Part shown: positions 9,542 through 18,046 of the stretch, piece by piece
Position numbering within the stretch: the first letter of the stretch is position 1
How the letters are laid out: every line of letters begins with the position of its first letter
NCBI RefSeq assembly: GCF_025370875.1
Contig: NZ_JAMXFD010000010.1
Coordinates: 115,050-179,049 of the forward strand
Direction: 5' to 3'
DNA from: Laspinema palackyanum D2c
GTDB lineage: Bacteria; Cyanobacteriota; Cyanobacteriia; Cyanobacteriales; Laspinemataceae
Length of the DNA: 64,000 bases
The notes under the pieces: model-generated
Databases searched by the model: none
What the model was told of the DNA's origin: nothing
The model's input: the letters and a program-made list of their open reading frames with translations, nothing else
Program-made: the position numbers and the translations under genes

Positions 9542-10516
9542 ATGATGCTTTACAAAATTGAAGATTTTTATCCCAACTACCGGAATGATTTGTTTGATGG
9601 GGATGATATTAAAGGCTATGACGTTTATGCCGCCAACAACGATGAAAAAATTGGTCACGTTGATGATGCCTTAGTCGATGAATCTGGTTATTTTCGTTAT
9701 CTCGTCATTGATACCGGATTTTGGGTGTTTGGAAAACGGGTCTTGATTCCCATCGGGCGTTGCCGAGTTGATAACGATCACAACCGGATTTATGCAATGG
9801 GTTTAGAAACCAAAGAACAAGCCGAACAACTGCCGGAATACCATGAAGATACCGTAGTCGATCGCCATTACGAGCAAAATGTGCGATCGGTTTATGGCGT
9901 TCCTAGCGTGGAAAATTCTGCCGCAGTAGAAGACAGTCCTCCGGTAGAAGGGTCCGGTGTAGCGGCAACCGCCACGGGTCGCCAGGTGACGTCCCCGACC
10001 CTCCCCCCGCTTCCAAACCGGACAACGACTACCCGGGAAACCGATCGCGTCGTTGCTCACGATGACGAGTATTATGGTTACGATCGCGAACCTTCTCTCT
10101 ACAATACAAGCGATGTAGATCATAAAAAATTCAAGCTTTATGAAGAACGCCTCGTCGCACACAAACACCGCGAAAAAACCGGGGAAGTTTTAGTCAGCAA
10201 ACGAGTCGTCACTGAACAAGCAAAGACTTCTATTCCCGTTGAAAATGAAAAAGTTGTTGTGGAAGTCCGCGAAGCCGTAGGGACTGAACAAAATATTCCA
10301 GCAGGTGAAGTGGCTTTTAATGACACGGAAATTGCTCGGGTCGAAGTCTATAACGAGAAGGCCGACATTCACAAGGAAGCATTCGTGCGAGAGGAAGTCG
10401 AAATTCACAAAGAAGTCGAACGCAATACGGTTCAAGCCGAAGAAACTCTGCGTCACGAAGAATTAGAAGTCAAGCGTGAAGGAAATCCAATTGTTGAGGA
10501 TAAAAAGCGCCGCTAA
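9542..10516 (+). CDS. PRC-barrel and DUF2382 (YsnF/AvaK) domain protein
   Basis: An N-terminal PRC-barrel spans residues ~1-105 (LYKIEDFYPNYRNDLFDGDD...IGHVDDALVDESGYFRYLVI...VFGKRVLIPIG). A Ser/Pro/Thr-rich linker follows, then a C-terminal DUF2382 domain from ~200 onward (FKLYEERLVAHKHREKTGEV...VVTEQAKTSIPVENEKVVVE, HKEAFVREEVEIHKEVE). DUF2382 proteins (YsnF in Bacillus, AvaK in Anabaena) are linked to general stress and, in Anabaena, to akinetes. The start needs care: AAGGAG at 9530-9535 touches the ATG at 9536, so ATG 9542 or 9545 fits better and gives the family's usual M-LYKIEDF opening. Very rich in charged residues, soluble. A 10-bp stem hairpin follows the stop. Confidence 0.88.
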   Translation: MMLYKIEDFYPNYRNDLFDGDDIKGYDVYAANNDEKIGHVDDALVDESGYFRYLVIDTGFWVFGKRVLIPIGRCRVDNDHNRIYAMGLETKEQAEQLPEYHEDTVVDRHYEQNVRSVYGVPSVENSAAVEDSPPVEGSGVAATATGRQVTSPTLPPLPNRTTTTRETDRVVAHDDEYYGYDREPSLYNTSDVDHKKFKLYEERLVAHKHREKTGEVLVSKRVVTEQAKTSIPVENEKVVVEVREAVGTEQNIPAGEVAFNDTEIARVEVYNEKADIHKEAFVREEVEIHKEVERNTVQAEETLRHEELEVKREGNPIVEDKKRR

Positions 10517-10526
10517 ACCCTATTTA

Positions 10527-10554
10527 AGAGTGATTCACGCTTCCGAATCACTCT
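10527..10554 (+). terminator. Hairpin after the DUF2382 gene (terminator-like)
   Basis: Perfect 10-bp stem AGAGTGATTC/GAATCACTCT with an 8-base loop, starting 11 bases after the stop codon. There is no T-tract, so it may stabilise the 3' end rather than terminate. A second hairpin, GGAGTGGGA-GCG-TCCCACTCC, lies at 10638-10658. Confidence 0.5.
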
Positions 10555-10796
10555 AGGTGAGACTGATCGCCCGCCATCGGTGTATTTAGTAACCCAGTGG
10601 CTCATATTGGATGTCATGAAAGGGATAATTTATCAGGGGAGTGGGAGCGTCCCACTCCTTAATTCTATTCTCACAATGATTTCCATTTTCTGTATAAAAA
10701 ATAATCCACCCATTTAAACCCTGTCACCCGCTCACCAGAATTAAGGGCTGATTGATTCCCCAGTTTGAGCAGCCAGCAGTAAGGAGAATATTAATT

Positions 10797-11792
10797 ATGG
10801 TTTTTTCATTGAAATGGCCCCTCGCCATCCTCAGTTCTATTATTCTCGGCGTGACAGCCGGGATTACCGTTCCGGATCTGTGGAACGTAGAAACCGCTTC
10901 CGCACAGGGTCAACAACCGCAAAAACAACCGCAAAAACAACCCCAACAAAAAAGCTCCTTCCCCGATGTCCAACCCAATTATTGGGCGAGCCCGTTTATT
11001 GAAGGGTTAGCTCAAGAAGAAATTGTGCTAGGATATCCGGACGGAACCTTTAGACCCAATCAAAATATCGAGCGGGACGAGTTTGCGGCACTCATTCGCA
11101 AAGCCTTTGATGTGACCGAGAAACGGCAAATTTCCAGTGGTAGTGAGTTTAATGATGTTCCCGAAAATCATTGGGCAGTTCCGGCGATCGAGGAAGCCTA
11201 TCAAGGTGGTTTTATGGACGCCTTTTCTAATAATAAGTTATTCTATCCCCAGCGAGAAATGACGCGAGCCGAGGCGATTACCTCCTTAGCACAAGGTTTA
11301 CAACTGGTGCAAGTTCGTCCACCGGCTACGGCTGATCAAACTGGCGATCGCTCTCCCTCACGTCGGACAAGACGCCCAGTTGCCAAACGGCAACTCGCAT
11401 TCCCCGTGGCGTTTACCGCCATGATGCAACCGTTCCTCTTAATTCAGCGAGCTAACGCACAACCTCCGGCACAACCCGGAACCGCCGTCGAGGAACCCAC
11501 TCAACAATCCTTTGCCACCGAACAACCGACTCCGGATTTAACCGCCTATTATACTGATGCCGATCGCGTTCCCGCCGAGGCAACTGACCCCATCTTAGCG
11601 GCAACCCAAGCGAATATCGTGGTCAATCATCCCGATCCAGCAGTCCTCAACCCCACCGAATTTCTGAGTCGGGGTTCCGCTGCTGCCATGATTTATCAAA
11701 GCTTAGTCCATGCCGGACGCATGGAACCGCTACCGGAAAATTCGGCCGCCAATCAATACATTGTAGAACCCCCAGCAGAGAAGCAACCCTAA
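10797..11792 (+). CDS. Secreted SLH-domain (S-layer homology) protein
   Basis: 332 residues from the ATG at 10797, which has AAGGAG ten bases upstream; an in-frame TTG at 10752 is ignored. A signal peptide is clear (MVFSLKWPLAILSSIILGVT...TASA, cut before QGQQ). A Gln/Pro linker follows. SLH motif 1 covers residues ~54-103 (FPDVQPNYWASPFIEGLAQE...GYPDGTFRPN...ERDEFAALI). SLH motif 2 covers ~118-168 (FNDVPENHWAVPAIEEAYQG). A degenerate third motif lies near the C-terminus (PTEFLSRGSAAAMIYQSL). Between motifs 2 and 3 is a basic and then hydrophobic insertion (RRTRRPVAKRQ, then AFPVAFTAMMQPFLLI) that looks like a second signal or membrane segment. SLH domains anchor proteins to peptidoglycan-linked polymer; the protein is probably periplasmic or outer-membrane linked. 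Confidence 0.88.
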   Translation: MVFSLKWPLAILSSIILGVTAGITVPDLWNVETASAQGQQPQKQPQKQPQQKSSFPDVQPNYWASPFIEGLAQEEIVLGYPDGTFRPNQNIERDEFAALIRKAFDVTEKRQISSGSEFNDVPENHWAVPAIEEAYQGGFMDAFSNNKLFYPQREMTRAEAITSLAQGLQLVQVRPPATADQTGDRSPSRRTRRPVAKRQLAFPVAFTAMMQPFLLIQRANAQPPAQPGTAVEEPTQQSFATEQPTPDLTAYYTDADRVPAEATDPILAATQANIVVNHPDPAVLNPTEFLSRGSAAAMIYQSLVHAGRMEPLPENSAANQYIVEPPAEKQP

Positions 11793-11797
11793 ATGTA

Positions 11798-11822
11798 CTA
11801 GGGGCAATTCTCGAATCGCCCC
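11798..11822 (+). terminator. Hairpin after the SLH gene
   Basis: Stem TAGGGGCAATTC/GAATCGCCCCTA (12 bp, one mismatch) with a two-base loop, six bases after the stop. No T-tract. It is the same general sequence type as the hairpin after the DAHP synthase gene (TAGGGGC arms). Confidence 0.45.
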
Positions 11823-12017
11823 TACAAACGTCGAGGGAATGGGTCAGTCCATAAGCGGCGATCGCCATTTCCCTCAAACCCAGTCAGAGAAGCAAAAAGT
11901 CCGGATGCAGCCCGATTTGCGCGCAAGTTAGAGGGTGGAGTTTGCCGATTCATACCTCTGGGTGGTTGATGAATTCGTGCAGACCCCCTTTAAGCGCAAT
12001 TAGAGTAAGGGCAACCT

Positions 12018-12803
12018 ATGAAACGAATGAGTGCTGAGGACCTGCTGAATCATTATGAAGCCGGACAACGTGACTTTTTGCTGTTGGATCTCAGTGGTTT
12101 AGATCTGCGCGGGGCTTCCTTACCCCATATTAATCTCATGGGCGTTGATCTCGTCGGGTCCGATCTTAGCGGTGCCGATTTGAGCAATGCAGACCTCAGT
12201 GGTGCTGATCTCACGCGGGCGAACCTGTCCTATTCCAATCTGAGTGGAGTTGAACTCTCTCACGCGATCGTGGGTGAAGCGACCTTTACCGGAGTCAACC
12301 TCTCCGGGGCCATCCTCAATGGTCTAATTTTAGGCAGGGAAGATGCCCAGGGACCGAATTTCAGCGAAGCCAATTTAACCGGGGCCAGGTTAGTCGAGGT
12401 TCAGTTACCCACGGCCAATTTCACGGGGGCTAATCTCACCGCTGCGGACTTGGCCTATTCTCATCTCACTAGGGCTAACTTTTCCGAGACCTTTTTGCTG
12501 GGAACATTCCTTAAACAAGCCAATCTAGCGGGAGCCAATTTCAGACGCGCTCAGTTGTTCGGCACTTTTTTTGTAGAAGCTTGTTTAAGTGAGGCTTGTT
12601 TTGAGAATGCCTCGCTCAACTGTGTGAATTTCTATCATGCCGATTTAAACCAGGTTAACTTTGACCTCACCACCGATTACAAACGCCTCGTCATGCCAAC
12701 CGGCTACCGAGGCGATCGCTCTAAATTCCGCCAGTTAAGAGAAAATCGCCAAGAGAATGTAGCCGTTAAACCCCCAGTTCAAGCACATTCCGTTCATTGG
12801 TGA
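12018..12803 (+). CDS. Pentapeptide-repeat protein
   Basis: 261 residues. After a short helical N-terminus (KRMSAEDLLNHYEAGQRDFL), residues ~25-215 are almost continuous A(D/N)LXX pentapeptide repeats (SGADLSNADLSGADLTRANL, LTGARL, TAADLAYSHLTRANF), which build a right-handed quadrilateral beta-helix. The C-terminus (TGYRGDRSKFRQLRENRQEN) is basic and not repetitive. Such proteins are numerous in filamentous cyanobacteria and mostly lack a known function. A start at 12027 (second Met) is also possible. The gene runs into the 36-bp tandem repeats that start 20 bases after its stop. Confidence 0.88.
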   Translation: MKRMSAEDLLNHYEAGQRDFLLLDLSGLDLRGASLPHINLMGVDLVGSDLSGADLSNADLSGADLTRANLSYSNLSGVELSHAIVGEATFTGVNLSGAILNGLILGREDAQGPNFSEANLTGARLVEVQLPTANFTGANLTAADLAYSHLTRANFSETFLLGTFLKQANLAGANFRRAQLFGTFFVEACLSEACFENASLNCVNFYHADLNQVNFDLTTDYKRLVMPTGYRGDRSKFRQLRENRQENVAVKPPVQAHSVHW

Positions 12804-12823
12804 TGTTTGGTGATGGGGGAGAT

Positions 12824-12957
12824 GTTCAACGTCCCGACTTGCTGTCGTTATCCCTCTTAGTTCAACGTCCCGACTTGCTGTCGTTCTCTTTCTTAGTTCA
12901 ACGTCCCGACTTGCTGTCGTTATCCCTCTTCTGTTCAACGTCCCGACTTCAGTCGTT
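12824..12957. repeat. Four tandem 36/37-bp repeats (GTTCAACGTCCCGACTT)
   Basis: Copies begin at 12824, 12860, 12896 and 12933. Each starts GTTCAACGTCCCGACTT; the first three continue GCTGTCGTT plus a TC-rich spacer, and the fourth ends CAGTCGTT, restoring the palindromic core CGACTTCAGTCG. An inverted single copy matching the fourth version lies at 17180-17205. There are no unique spacers, so this is not a CRISPR array. Confidence 0.88.
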
Positions 12958-13046
12958 TCCTGGTTACTTGGCTTTACTCCAATAACGCCCCAATATCAGC
13001 GTCTGCCTCCAGTTCCCCAGCAGACAGGCGGTAGACCCTCCGATTG

Positions 13047-13104
13047 CTCGTGTTATGGCATCAGCCATAACACGAGAGCAACGACTGAAGTCGTTACTAC
13101 GAAC
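13047..13104. repeat. 13-bp stem hairpin plus hairpin-family copy
   Basis: A perfect 13-bp stem, CTCGTGTTATGGC/GCCATAACACGAG, with a four-base loop (13047-13076). It is followed at 13080-13104 by an inverted copy of the GTTCGTAGTAAC hairpin family with core AACGACTGAAGTCGTT. Both lie between the convergent pentapeptide and WD40 genes and may help end both transcripts. Confidence 0.8.
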
Positions 13105-13124
13105 ATGAACCCCATCTCCCCTAA

Positions 13125-15278
13125 TCACTCCACTCCCCAAACTTTAACCGTCCCATCAGCGCTGCCACTGACGATGAAATGGGAAGTGGAGGGACTGAAC
13201 GCCACTGCATTGACCCAGTTAGAATGGCCTGAAAACATCCGGAATTCTTTCCCCGTTCGCAGATGCCAGATTTTGAGGGTACTGTCTGCACTGCCACTCG
13301 CCAATTGATAACCATCGCGACTGAAGGCGACGGAATTAACGGGGTCTGAATGAGCCGAAAGGGTACCGCGTTCCTCACAGGTACTTAAGTTCCAGAGTTT
13401 GATGGAGCCATCTTCACAGCCACTGGCGATGGTTTTGCCGGTGGGACTAAAACTGATGGAATTAACCGCATCAGCATGACCCTCTAGGGTGCCGAGTTCT
13501 TCAGAGGTATTCCAGTTCCAGAGTTTGATGGTGCCATCCATGCTGCTACTGGCTAAAGATTCCCCATCGGGACTGAACAGAACCGAGGATACGGCATCGG
13601 AATGGCCTTCTAAGGTGGTAATTTCTTCTCCGGTGTCCAGGTTCCAGAGTTTGATGGTTTCATCGGCGGACCCACTGGCTAAAATGGGAAGTTTCGGATG
13701 CATGGCGACGGCATCAACGCGATAGGAATGACCGCGTAGGGTGCGAATTTCTTTGCCGGTTTGCAGGTTCCAGATTTTGATGGTTTCGTCACCGCTGCCA
13801 GAGGCGAGGAGTTTGCTATCGGGACTGAAGGTAACGGACCAGACGCCTTCGGAATGTCCGGAGAGGAGGATGGCGAGGACGCCACTGTGGAGACTCCAGA
13901 TTTTGACGAGTCCATCTTCACTGCCACTGGCGACGCGACTGCCGTCGGGACTGACGGCGATGTCTTCGACCCAGCTAGAGATGCCACTGAGCGATCGCAA
14001 TTCTTCGCCACTGTGCAGGTTCCATTTGGCGGTATCTCCGCCACTGCCACTGCCGACCATTTGACCATCGGGGGTAAAAACGACGGAATCCACCCACTCG
14101 GCGTCTCCTCCCAGGGTGCGGAGTTCTTCCCCGGTTTCTAAACTCCAGACTTTCAGGGTGCGATCGCCGCTGCCGCTGATTAATCGGCGACCATCAGGAG
14201 CGATCGCCAGGGAACTGACCCACTCCCCATGTCCTCTGAGGGTTTTTAAGGCTGAATTCTCAGGGATTTTCCCCGTTTCTACGTTCCACAGTTGCACCGT
14301 ATCATCCGCACTGGCAGTGATCAGCAACCGTCCCTCCAGACTGAACGTTACCGCGTTGACTCCCGAAGTATGGCCGGTGAGGGTAGCGATCGCCCTCGGG
14401 TCACTCACACTCCACAGTTTAATCGTGCCATCTTCACTGCCACTGGCAATCTGCTCTCCATCGGGACTAAAGGCGACGGAATACACCCAGTCACGATGTC
14501 CCGTAAAGGTCTGTAATTCTTCCCCGGTGTCAATATTCCATAATTTAACCGTGCTGTCTCCGCCACTGACCAACTGTTTACCATCGGGACTAAAGGCGAC
14601 GGAATATACCCAGTCGTAATGACCCTCTAGGGTTCTGAGTTCTTCCCCAGTCTCAACATTCCACAGTTTAATCGTATTATCCTTGGAACCGGACACCAGG
14701 AGTTGGCTATCGGGACTAAAGGTGACCGAGGTGACCCACCGGGAATGGCCGGTGAGGGTCTGTTTGAGGGAGGCTATTTTGGGAGAATTTTCCTCGTTGA
14801 TGGTCCAGAGTTTGAGGGTGGCATCTCCACTGCCACTAGCGAGGAAACGACCATCGGGACTAAAGGCAACGGAATCCACCCAATCGGAATGTCCACTGAG
14901 AATGCCGAGTTCTTCTCCGGTTTCCAGATTCCAGAGTTTAATGGTATTGTCATTGCTGCCACTGGCTACCAACCGGCCATTGGGACTAATCGCCACGGAA
15001 TAAATCCGGCTGGAATGTCCCCCCATCGTGCGGATGCACTTAAAAAAGCGATAGGGGTTATAGTCTTGTAAGGCTTTGCGAACCTCTAGTTCGGGCCGAT
15101 TTCGCAGCAGCAAATAGGCCGCACGCTGCACGGGTTCTGATTCGTCCTTTAATGCCTTGATGACCTGCTCTAATCCCGAGGGTCCCTGCTTTACAGCCGT
15201 GGTGAGGGTATCGATTCTTGCTTCGATATCTGCGATCGCCGCCTGAGCATGGACTGGCTGAGTTGGATGATTTGCCAT
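13125..15278 (-). CDS. WD40-repeat protein with 15 repeats
   Basis: 717 residues. Residues ~10-80 form a helical, HEAT-like lead segment ending ALQDYNPYRFFKCIRTM. Then 15 WD40 repeats follow, each of the form GH..WV.SV.FSPDG..LASGS.D.TIKLWN..TGEE...L, running to the C-terminus. Fifteen is not two seven-bladed propellers; an eight- plus a seven-bladed arrangement, or one degenerate blade, would fit. Repeats 8 and 9 are the most diverged (GDAEWVDS, GISSWVED). No enzymatic domain is present, so it is probably a scaffold. The lead segment is shared with the zinc-ribbon/WD40 protein at 38040. Start ATG 15276-15278 with GGAG about 14 bases upstream. Confidence 0.9.
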   Translation of the reverse strand: MANHPTQPVHAQAAIADIEARIDTLTTAVKQGPSGLEQVIKALKDESEPVQRAAYLLLRNRPELEVRKALQDYNPYRFFKCIRTMGGHSSRIYSVAISPNGRLVASGSNDNTIKLWNLETGEELGILSGHSDWVDSVAFSPDGRFLASGSGDATLKLWTINEENSPKIASLKQTLTGHSRWVTSVTFSPDSQLLVSGSKDNTIKLWNVETGEELRTLEGHYDWVYSVAFSPDGKQLVSGGDSTVKLWNIDTGEELQTFTGHRDWVYSVAFSPDGEQIASGSEDGTIKLWSVSDPRAIATLTGHTSGVNAVTFSLEGRLLITASADDTVQLWNVETGKIPENSALKTLRGHGEWVSSLAIAPDGRRLISGSGDRTLKVWSLETGEELRTLGGDAEWVDSVVFTPDGQMVGSGSGGDTAKWNLHSGEELRSLSGISSWVEDIAVSPDGSRVASGSEDGLVKIWSLHSGVLAILLSGHSEGVWSVTFSPDSKLLASGSGDETIKIWNLQTGKEIRTLRGHSYRVDAVAMHPKLPILASGSADETIKLWNLDTGEEITTLEGHSDAVSSVLFSPDGESLASSSMDGTIKLWNWNTSEELGTLEGHADAVNSISFSPTGKTIASGCEDGSIKLWNLSTCEERGTLSAHSDPVNSVAFSRDGYQLASGSADSTLKIWHLRTGKEFRMFSGHSNWVNAVAFSPSTSHFIVSGSADGTVKVWGVE

Positions 15279-16452
15279 TGCTTTTTTTTACTCCGTGCCG
15301 CTCTATGAGCCGTTTCTCTGCATACAACAGACCCAGCGCTTGTCTCGCTATCGCGATTTTTTCCCTACCCCTTGAAGGGACAAACGCTGTTGCTTTTCTT
15401 TTCTTTTACTCTACCCCTCGATAGGACCCTTTTTCATCAGTCCCAACCGGAACAGATTGAGGCTCTCTGTCCCAGGAAAGCACTCAGGGGGTTAGAACCT
15501 TTGCCCGATCGCGCCGATTCCTACGTTTACTCACCTTCATGGCTATTCTTCCGCAGTAAAAGCGATTGCAGGGAGTGAGGTTTTCCGGGGGATTGAGGCG
15601 TTTCGACCGCATCCCCAGATTGAATGGGGTCCGTGAAGTTTTCCCTCCTTCCTGGGATACCCCCCTGTTCTCTCCCCTCTTCTGGGTTAGTTTTATTCAA
15701 ATTTTATCTGATTTCTGGACTCAGGGAAACAACTTTTTATAAAGTTTTAACGAATTTCTGGACTCAGGGAAACGAGGTTTTATCAAGTTTTAACGAATTT
15801 CTGGCATGAGAAAGAAAAATATGCTATTTTTGCTTTCCCGCTGCGTTGATGAAGACCTGTTTACCGGACTGGCTCTTTTTCCCTCAGCCTTCGGGGGTTT
15901 TAGAGTCTTGGTTTTGGGCTAAAAAAATTCAGGGTGAGCTGGGGTTATTCCTCAGATTGTTTCGGTCAGTTTGTCGGGGATTCTCATGACGGGACTGGAG
16001 AATTTAAGACCGGATAAATCTTCCCTGATTAACCTAGGGAATGGGCAGCATTGAAGCGGTTTGAGCGGAACTTTCGGGTTTAACCCGTCTTGGGGAAGCG
16101 AGTTCCCCACTGAATCTCGGTAGGCGATCGCCTGGGAATCCCAGAAAAATTCGGTAGTGGGCAATCTCATAGCGATCGCCCACTCGGAACCGATGTTTTT
16201 CCCACTGGGGGATTCGAGTTGCGAGGTTAGAGGATGTTCTCCAGGCAACGGCTCGATTTTTCGGGTTCATAACCCGGGAGTACAAAGTTGCCAGTCACCT
16301 CTTGGGCAACTGACCCTCCACTTCGACTCCCCTTTACTTTCCCAAATCTCTCAAAAATCCGTAACTCAACCGCACTTGATTCTCTTGATTAACCCAACTT
16401 CATGGGGGGATAAACTCCGCCTTAACTGAGGTTTAAATCCCAGAGAATTCCG
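15279..16452. other. Gene-poor interval
   Basis: 1.17 kb in which I can support no gene. Short open frames on both strands lack recognisable sequence, ribosome binding sites or cyanobacterial protein character. It contains the 43-bp tandem duplication described separately and scattered GCGATCGC sites. Confidence 0.6.
15711..15796. repeat. 43-bp tandem direct repeat, two copies plus a fragment
   Basis: Units 15711-15753 and 15754-15796 both begin ATTTCTGGACTCAGGGAAAC and end AGTTTTAACGA, differing mainly in the middle; a third partial copy, ATTTCTGG, starts at 15797. It lies in a non-coding interval. Confidence 0.85.
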
Positions 16453-16620
16453 TTAGTTTTCTTCCCCTTCTGTGTTTTCGCTGTTTTCGTCACGGTTGCC
16501 ATTCATATTAGAGTTACGGTTCTTGAAAAAGCGACCGGAATTAGTCGGTTTGCGGAATTGGCGCGCATAAGCTTTATTCCGTTGTGCTTTTTCTTTTTTG
16601 GGATTGCGACGTTTTGCCAT
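16453..16620 (-). CDS. Small basic protein, 55 residues, hypothetical
   Basis: ATG at 16618-16620, stop at 16453. The N-terminal half is strongly basic (MAKRRNPKKEKAQRNKAYAR, then QFRKPTNSGRFFKN) and the C-terminal tail is acidic (NRDENSENTEGEEN). The basic opening resembles small conserved cyanobacterial proteins of unknown function that may bind nucleic acid; I cannot name the family with certainty. A TTGAGGTC stretch about 12 bases before the ATG can serve as a ribosome binding site. The same frame extends upstream to 16806, but that part has no protein-like character. It stands alone between two gene-poor intervals. Confidence 0.66.
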   Translation of the reverse strand: MAKRRNPKKEKAQRNKAYARQFRKPTNSGRFFKNRNSNMNGNRDENSENTEGEEN

Positions 16621-17456
16621 TATTATGGACCTCAAGGATAAACAACAAAAATGACTCTTGGCTCTAGGGTAGCTCTCGGGTACGATCGCCGCGAGGTACA
16701 GACTGACCCGACTGGCGATCGCTCCATTGATTGCACAGGTGTCAATTGCACAATCACGAGTTAGAACAAACAGGGCAAGGGGACGGAATTCCTGAACAGG
16801 GGGCAAGGGTTAGCACTCCCACCCAATATCCGAGCAGTTTCGTACCGAGGGTGAAACCCAGCTCACCCATTTCGGATGGGGATAGGCTCAATCCCATCCA
16901 TTCGGGTTTCTATGAGAACCTTTCTCCCGAAAGAAAGCAAGCGATCGCCCATCATCCGGTGAGTCTCTTTTGGATGGGGCGGTTTACCCCCCCTACTCCG
17001 GATGAATCCGATCCACTATTTTATGCCAGGGAACGCACAATTTCTCGAATTGCTCTCGGCCTAGACTGTAGCTGAGTTCTATGGAATCTCAATCACAGGC
17101 ATGACCGAACTTGCGTAGCACTAAATTCATGATAACAGCAAAGAGCTATCCCCTCTGGGGAGGATGGGGATGATGGGGGAACGACTGAAGTCGGGACGTT
17201 GAACTTGGGAACGTTAGGATTTGTTGTCTTGAAATCCTGTAAACTCATCAACGATGATGATTCTAACAGGTTGTAGGTTAAAATCAGGACGGCTTGGCCC
17301 GGTTTTCATCTCGTGGCTCAAGTCACTGGGGTGTTCCGCGTTGTTTTTTGCTCATGGAGCAGAGGGAGGGAGTCAGCTCAAGCCTACACAACAAGGCGAT
17401 CGGGGTAAACAGATTGAGGCTCGGTGGTGGTCGTTGAATCCAGGATGATTTGATTT
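16621..17456. other. Gene-poor interval
   Basis: No gene is supported here. It holds one interspersed-repeat copy (17180-17205, GAACGACTGAAGTCGGGACG onward), the inverse of the fourth unit of the 12824-12957 array. Two open frames, 16731-17075 and 17254-17448 on the plus strand, look random. Confidence 0.55.
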
Positions 17457-17912
17457 ATGAAGCGCTTATGGCATTTTACGCAAGCCGTGCTCGGGATTGT
17501 GTTTCGACATCCCGTCCTCGGAATTAGCATCATTCCCCTGTTAGACAACGGTCAAATCGTGTTGGTGCGCCGTCGCGATAATGGCAAATGGGGTCTACCC
17601 GGAGGCATGGTGGACTGGGGGGAAGATATTCCGAATACCTTAAAACGGGAACTCACGGAAGAAACGGGCCTAGAAGTGACTCAAGTGGGTCGTTTAGTGG
17701 GAATTTATTCCGCCCCCGATCGCGATCCCCGGATTCATTCGATCTGCGTCGTCGTCGCCGCACAGGTCCAGGGGGAGATGAAAATCTATGATACCGCTGA
17801 AATTCTTGAGGTCAAGGCATTTGACCGGGATTCTCTACCCCTGGGTCAACTGTCCCATGACCACGATCGCCAATTACAGGACTTTCTCAATGGTGTGACG
17901 ATAGTCGCTTAA
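17457..17912 (+). CDS. Nudix hydrolase
   Basis: 151 residues. The Nudix box is intact at residues ~49-72 (GMVDWGEDIPNTLKRELTEE, then TGL), fitting G-x5-E-x7-REUxEExGU; the glutamates bind the catalytic Mg2+. The family hydrolyses nucleoside diphosphates linked to another group (ADP-ribose, NADH, oxidised nucleotides); the substrate cannot be read here. The N-terminus (KRLWHFTQAVLGIVFRHPVL) carries an amphipathic or hydrophobic stretch before the fold begins. Downstream, 17949-18000 contains an inverted repeat with GGAGGAGTT/AACTCCTCC arms. Confidence 0.92.
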   Translation: MKRLWHFTQAVLGIVFRHPVLGISIIPLLDNGQIVLVRRRDNGKWGLPGGMVDWGEDIPNTLKRELTEETGLEVTQVGRLVGIYSAPDRDPRIHSICVVVAAQVQGEMKIYDTAEILEVKAFDRDSLPLGQLSHDHDRQLQDFLNGVTIVA

Positions 17913-18046
17913 TTGGGTCGGGGAGCGTGGTACCCTGATTGGGGATCGGAGGAGTTACCTCGGGTTTCCTTCTGTCAACGGCGATCGTCAACTCCTCCGG
18001 CCTCATAAACCCTTAACTCGATACGGATGCGTTTCAAGGACTCAGG

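Noticed and set aside
12824..12957. Possible CRISPR array
   Set aside because: The spacing is regular, but the whole 36-bp unit repeats and there are no unique spacers or cas genes.
15952..16248. 98-codon minus-strand frame in the gene-poor gap
   Set aside because: No family resemblance, no ribosome binding site, and overlapping frames of similar length on both strands.
16731..17075. 114-codon plus-strand frame
   Set aside because: Composition looks random and starts inside the upstream region of the 55-residue gene; no recognisable motif.
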